Positions 32,110 to 35,456 of a stretch of DNA of 35,456 nt are shown piece after piece. Below the pieces are notes generated by a model. It was not told the DNA's origin. It saw only the letters and a list, made by a program, of their open reading frames with translations, and did not search any database. The DNA is taken from assembly GCF_006228105.1 (NCBI RefSeq), contig NZ_VDHH01000031.1. The stretch is one strand, 5' to 3'. The position numbers and the translations under genes were made by a program. Every line of letters begins with the position of its first letter. Within the stretch, counting starts at the first letter, position 1. The DNA comes from Chelonobacter sp006228105 (GTDB lineage Bacteria > Pseudomonadota > Gammaproteobacteria > Enterobacterales > Pasteurellaceae).

Positions 32110-32988
32110 ATGGCATTACTTAATTTGAAAGAGATTCTTGCAGTTGCGGCTCAACATCGCTTTGCTGTTGGTGCATTTAACGCAATTGACTCAAATTTCA
32201 TTGATGCAGTTTTTGATGCTGCAATCGAACAGCAATCTCCTGTTATTATTAATGTGGCGGAAGTGCATTTACCTTATATTGATATCTATGCCACTTCTGA
32301 CTATATCAAGAAAAAAGCTGAGTTATCAGGCATTCCTGTCTGTCTCAATCTCGATCACGGACTCACCTTTAAAACCATTGAAACTGCCGTAGCATGTGGC
32401 TTTTCCTCTATCATGTTTGACGGTTCACATCTGCCTTATGAAGATAATATTATTCAGACTCGCAAAGTTGTCGAACTCTGCCGCCAGCATAATATTTCCG
32501 TTGAAGCTGAACTCGGTGCCGTTGGTGGAGACGAAGGCGGAGCGCTAGAAAGCACCGCCGATACCGCACTTTACACAGATGTAGAACAAGCCGTTGAATT
32601 TGTCAAAGAAACACGCATTGATGCCCTTGCCGTGGCGATAGGCAATACCCACGGTAAATATAAAGGCATTCCTAAATTAGACATAACACGCTTACAGCAA
32701 ATAAACCAAGCAATCAATATCCCTTTAGTACTACACGGCGGATCCGGCTTAAGCGTTGCCGATTTTCACCAAACCATCGAACATGGAATTTGCAAAATCA
32801 ACTTTTTTACCGGTATGTCGCAAGTTGCGCTAAGCAGCATCGAAGCCGATATCACTAATGCCAATTTAGCGCAAAAATATAATTATTATCTAATCATGAT
32901 GGAAAATATGCAAAAAGCGATTAAACAAACTGTTGCTGAACAAATGGCAATCTTCCACAGTGTTGAGAAGGCTAAATTGTATGGATAA
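32110..32988 (+). CDS. Class II ketose-(bis)phosphate aldolase
   Basis: This 292-residue zinc aldolase is of the FbaA/GatY/KbaY/YdjI superfamily. The catalytic Asp82 and zinc ligand His83 are in CLNLDHGLTF; the other ligands are His181 (IGNTHGKYKG) and His209 (PLVLHGGSG). EAELGAVGGDEGG is the usual loop. ATG at 32110 is five bases after AAGGAGG; an ATG at 32107 is too close. The substrate cannot be read from sequence; the adjacent PfkB kinase suggests cleavage of a ketose 1-phosphate or 1,6-bisphosphate to DHAP and an aldehyde. It overlaps the kinase gene by 8 bases. One USS is inside (32563-32571). Confidence 0.88.
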   Translation: MALLNLKEILAVAAQHRFAVGAFNAIDSNFIDAVFDAAIEQQSPVIINVAEVHLPYIDIYATSDYIKKKAELSGIPVCLNLDHGLTFKTIETAVACGFSSIMFDGSHLPYEDNIIQTRKVVELCRQHNISVEAELGAVGGDEGGALESTADTALYTDVEQAVEFVKETRIDALAVAIGNTHGKYKGIPKLDITRLQQINQAINIPLVLHGGSGLSVADFHQTIEHGICKINFFTGMSQVALSSIEADITNANLAQKYNYYLIMMENMQKAIKQTVAEQMAIFHSVEKAKLYG

Positions 32989-33952
32989 ACGCCATGGTAT
33001 TCTTGCTATTGGTAATCTGCTGATTGACCGCACATTAGTGATTTCAGATTACCCTCAAGAAACAATGTTAACCACCATCTCTGAGATCGAGCAGCATTGC
33101 GGTGGCGGTTGCACCAATATCCTGTTTAATCTTGCCACCCTTGATCCTGATTTACCGCTCTTTTTAAGCGGAGCGGTCGGTGAGGATCAAGAAGCGCAAT
33201 TTATTTTAAACCAGGCAAAGGCGCATAATATTAATATTGAGGCGGTTTGCAAAGTAGTACAACCTACCTCTTTTACCGATGTCATGATCAACAGTCAAAC
33301 AGGTGACCGCACTTTTTTTCATTATGTTGGTGCAATGGAATCGTATGGTAAAGAACAGCTTTTAAAGTCTAATCAATCGGCAAAAATTGCACATATTGCC
33401 TATTTACCCTTGTTGCCCGCTTTGCTGAATGACGATTTAGCAGACACTTTGCAAGCACTGCGACAACAAGGGTTGCTGCTTTCGATTGACCTTGTCTCTG
33501 TGCGTAATAAAACGGTATTTTCTGACTATATACGCCCTATTTTATCCTGTATTGACTTTGTGATTATCAACGATATCGAAGCCAAAATTTTACTTGAAAT
33601 GGAAAACCTCCCTGCTACAAAAGAAAATTTAGCCTACCTCGCACAGAAAATTTTCCAATTGGGTGTCAAGCGCACAGTGATCATACACAGTCCTGAATGG
33701 GCTGTGGCTTGTGATCATACAGATAAGCCAATTGCTGTAGCCTCTTACTGGCTAAATAAACAGGATATTATCAGTACATTAGGCGCAGGCGACGCATTTT
33801 GTGCAGGTTGCTTGTATGGCTTGCATCAGGATTTTCCATTAGAACAGACGCTAAAATTAGGACACTGTTTAGCCTATTTCAACCTATTTTCTATTTCAGC
33901 AACCGGTGGCGCAGTAACATACGCTAAAGCTATGCGCTTTTTAGCAAAATAA
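32981..33952 (+). CDS. PfkB-family sugar kinase
   Basis: This 323-residue ribokinase-fold kinase has the N-terminal glycine motif (EQHCGGGCTNILFNLA, about 37-52), the NxxE metal motif N197-D-I-E200, and the anion hole with catalytic Asp271 in STLGAGDAFCAG. The family usually has Asp-Thr before GAGD; here it is Ser-Thr-Leu. The start at 32981 overlaps the aldolase stop by 8 bases with GAGAAGG upstream inside the aldolase gene, so translation is coupled and the two probably act in sequence. The substrate is unknown: a ketose or ketose phosphate made by the upstream isomerase and Mak is likely. One USS is inside (33306-33314). Confidence 0.85.
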   Translation: MDKRHGILAIGNLLIDRTLVISDYPQETMLTTISEIEQHCGGGCTNILFNLATLDPDLPLFLSGAVGEDQEAQFILNQAKAHNINIEAVCKVVQPTSFTDVMINSQTGDRTFFHYVGAMESYGKEQLLKSNQSAKIAHIAYLPLLPALLNDDLADTLQALRQQGLLLSIDLVSVRNKTVFSDYIRPILSCIDFVIINDIEAKILLEMENLPATKENLAYLAQKIFQLGVKRTVIIHSPEWAVACDHTDKPIAVASYWLNKQDIISTLGAGDAFCAGCLYGLHQDFPLEQTLKLGHCLAYFNLFSISATGGAVTYAKAMRFLAK

Positions 33953-33993
33953 CTGCGTAATTTCGGCTCGATTCCCTTTTATGGAGTGTAATT

Positions 33994-35439
33994 ATGTACC
34001 TCGGCATTGATTTAGGCACGTCTGGTGTCAAACTGGTGTTATTAGACGAGCGGCAAACCATTGTCGCCACTCATTCGACCGCACTTGCGCTCAGTCGTCC
34101 GCAGCCGCTGTGGTCGGAGCAACATCCACAGGACTGGTGGCAAGCGGTCAATACGAGTATTCCCGCCCTAAAAAACCAGCATGATCTCAAACAGGTTAAA
34201 GCTATCGGGCTGACTGGGCAAATGCACGGTGCGGTGATCCTCGATCAACAAAACAATCCGCTCTCTCCGGCAATTCTATGGAATGATGGGCGTAGTTTTG
34301 CCGAATGTCAGGAATTGGAACAGCAAGTACCGACTTCACGTTGCATTACCGGTAATTTAATGATGCCCGGTTTTACCGCACCTAAGTTAAAATGGTTTAA
34401 AAAACATCAACCTGAGCGTTTTCAAAACATTCATAAAGTGTTATTGCCGAAAGACTATTTGCGCTTGTTGATGACCGGACGTTACTGCTCGGATATGTCT
34501 GATGCCGCCGGAACCATGTGGTTAGATGTTGGCAAAAGGGTGTGGAGCAACGAATTATTATCGGCCTGCGGATTGTCGATAGAACAGATGCCGGAATTAC
34601 TCGAAGGCAATCAAATTTCTGGTCACTTGTTGCCCGATATTGCCGAACAATGGGGTATGAACCCGGTTCCGGTGGTTGCCGGCGGCGGTGATAATGCCGC
34701 CGGTGCGATTGGCGTTGGGTTATATAAAGCGGGGCAAGCCATGCTGTCGCTCGGCACTTCCGGGGTCTATTTTGTGGTCACGGATAAATTTGTCAGCAAT
34801 CCGGAAAGTGCGGTGCACAGCTTCTGCCACGCCCTGCCTGAACGTTGGCATTTGATGTCGGTGATATTGAGTGCTGCAGCTTGCGTCGATTGGGCAAACC
34901 AAGCGCTTGGCATTCACGATATACCGCACTTTTTCGAGCTTGCGGCCAGTGCCGACGATTCCGGTGTAATTTTCTTGCCTTATTTATCCGGCGAAAGAAC
35001 ACCACATAACGACCCTTACGCCAAAGGCGTATTCTGGGGCATAGATCACAACAGCACTCAGGCGACACTGGCAAAAGCGGCGTTGGAAGGCGTCAGTTTT
35101 GCCTTGGCGCAAGGCATCGAGGTACTGCACGCAAGCGGCGTTTCGGCCGACAACATCACCCTAATCGGCGGCGGTGCCAAAAGCCATTACTGGCGGCAAC
35201 TATTGGCGGATATCAGCGGAAAAACCTTGGAATACCGCCAAGGCGGCGATGTCGGCCCCGCACTGGGCGCGGCAAAGTTGGCGCAAATTGCGTTACATCC
35301 GGAGAAAGCGATAGCCGATTTTTGTCCGCCTTTAGTATTGGAACACATTTATCAACCGAATCCGGCAAGACAGGCGTATTACCACAGCAAAAAGGCTCGT
35401 TTTAACCAGTTGTATCAGCGCTTGAAAGGTTTTATCTAA
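33994..35439 (+). CDS. xylB: Xylulokinase, second copy in the lyxose/mannose-type locus
   Basis: This 481-residue FGGY kinase is nearly identical to the xyl-operon XylB (31 differences, about 94 %). All catalytic motifs are intact: LGIDLGTSGVK, GLTGQMHG, Asp233 in GGGDNAAG and LPYLSGERTPHND. Residues 1-54 and 212-303 are identical to the first copy, while 55-145 hold about half of the differences. Similarity stops at the gene ends: the upstream regions differ, and downstream only about ten bases match past the stop. Following a D-lyxose isomerase, it would phosphorylate D-xylulose formed from D-lyxose. It has its own TGGAG ribosome site 41 bases after the PfkB gene. The operon may continue past the right edge. 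Confidence 0.95.
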   Translation: MYLGIDLGTSGVKLVLLDERQTIVATHSTALALSRPQPLWSEQHPQDWWQAVNTSIPALKNQHDLKQVKAIGLTGQMHGAVILDQQNNPLSPAILWNDGRSFAECQELEQQVPTSRCITGNLMMPGFTAPKLKWFKKHQPERFQNIHKVLLPKDYLRLLMTGRYCSDMSDAAGTMWLDVGKRVWSNELLSACGLSIEQMPELLEGNQISGHLLPDIAEQWGMNPVPVVAGGGDNAAGAIGVGLYKAGQAMLSLGTSGVYFVVTDKFVSNPESAVHSFCHALPERWHLMSVILSAAACVDWANQALGIHDIPHFFELAASADDSGVIFLPYLSGERTPHNDPYAKGVFWGIDHNSTQATLAKAALEGVSFALAQGIEVLHASGVSADNITLIGGGAKSHYWRQLLADISGKTLEYRQGGDVGPALGAAKLAQIALHPEKAIADFCPPLVLEHIYQPNPARQAYYHSKKARFNQLYQRLKGFI

Positions 35440-35456
35440 CTAGGGTCTGTTGATCT

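Larger units (their letters stand above)
2864..34931. repeat. Dispersed Hin-type DNA uptake signal sequences (USS, AAGTGCGGT)
   Basis: Exact 9-base copies were located by eye. AAGTGCGGT on the plus strand starts at 2864, 4233, 6677, 8805, 13204, 15101, 21267, 22608, 25457 and 34806. The complement ACCGCACTT starts at 3713, 4496, 4554, 8782, 10624, 11350, 11567, 12723, 12897, 13144, 14820, 21880, 22725, 23600, 24169, 25869, 28096, 32563, 33306, 34078 and 34923. That is about one per 1.1 kb, with long empty stretches at 15.1-21.3 and 28.1-32.6 kb. These guide uptake of related DNA in competent Pasteurellaceae. Confidence 0.9.

Noticed and set aside
35440..35456. AGGGTCTGTTGATCT at the right edge as an insertion-sequence end
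   Set aside because: Only 17 bases remain; there is no second end, target duplication or transposase to support it.

Overview
The window is chromosomal DNA of a Pasteurellaceae bacterium of the Haemophilus/Aggregatibacter/Pasteurella/Actinobacillus succinogenes side of the family. The 9-base DNA uptake word AAGTGCGGT (Hin-type USS) occurs about 31 times exactly on the two strands, and gene orders such as xylR-xylH-xylG-xylF / xylA-xylB and tusDCB-rpsL-rpsG-fusA-tuf fit that group. The species cannot be fixed from the window alone.

Region 1 (1-6.3 kb, all minus strand) is the str ribosomal operon with its usual upstream neighbours: fkpA, a YheO-type regulator, tusD-tusC-tusB, then a consensus sigma-70 promoter driving rpsL-rpsG-fusA-tuf. 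tuf runs off the left edge. Perfect hairpins lie in the rpsG-fusA and fusA-tuf gaps.

Region 2 (6.4-15.1 kb) is core housekeeping: slyX; an oxyR-fabR pair (peroxide sensor and fatty-acid repressor); a divergent hemC-hemD-hemX-hemY haem operon; and hslV-hslU, a heat-shock protease with a good sigma-32 promoter whose spacer contains a USS.

Region 3 (15.1-23.2 kb) is the D-xylose regulon. xylF-xylG-xylH (ABC importer) and xylR run left; xylA-xylB run right. The shared control region carries two perfect-consensus CRP sites. Hairpins or terminators sit between xylF and xylG, xylH and xylR, and xylA and xylB. The xylR-to-xylA segment contains no exact USS for about 6.2 kb.

Region 4 (23.4-35.4 kb) is the most interesting part. 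It is an apparently self-contained sugar uptake, sensing and catabolism island: a large hybrid sensor kinase (minus strand), a ribose-type ABC importer (ATPase, permease, binding protein; plus strand), an OmpR-type response regulator (minus strand), then Mak-type fructo/mannokinase, D-lyxose/D-mannose isomerase, class II ketose-phosphate aldolase, PfkB sugar kinase and a second xylulokinase. The two-component genes bracket the importer operon. The kinase-importer gap contains an exact copy of the TorR-box decamer CTGTTCATAT and a second 8/10 copy two helical turns away, so a TorS/TorR-like system may have been adapted to sense a sugar. The second xylulokinase is about 94 % identical to the xyl-operon copy in a mosaic pattern that suggests gene conversion. 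A plausible scheme is import of D-lyxose and/or D-mannose, isomerisation to D-xylulose or D-fructose, phosphorylation by XylB or Mak, then an aldolase/PfkB branch to triose phosphates. The substrate assignment is inference.

No rRNA, tRNA, CRISPR array, prophage or complete insertion sequence was recognised. No gene-free stretch exceeds 300 bases.
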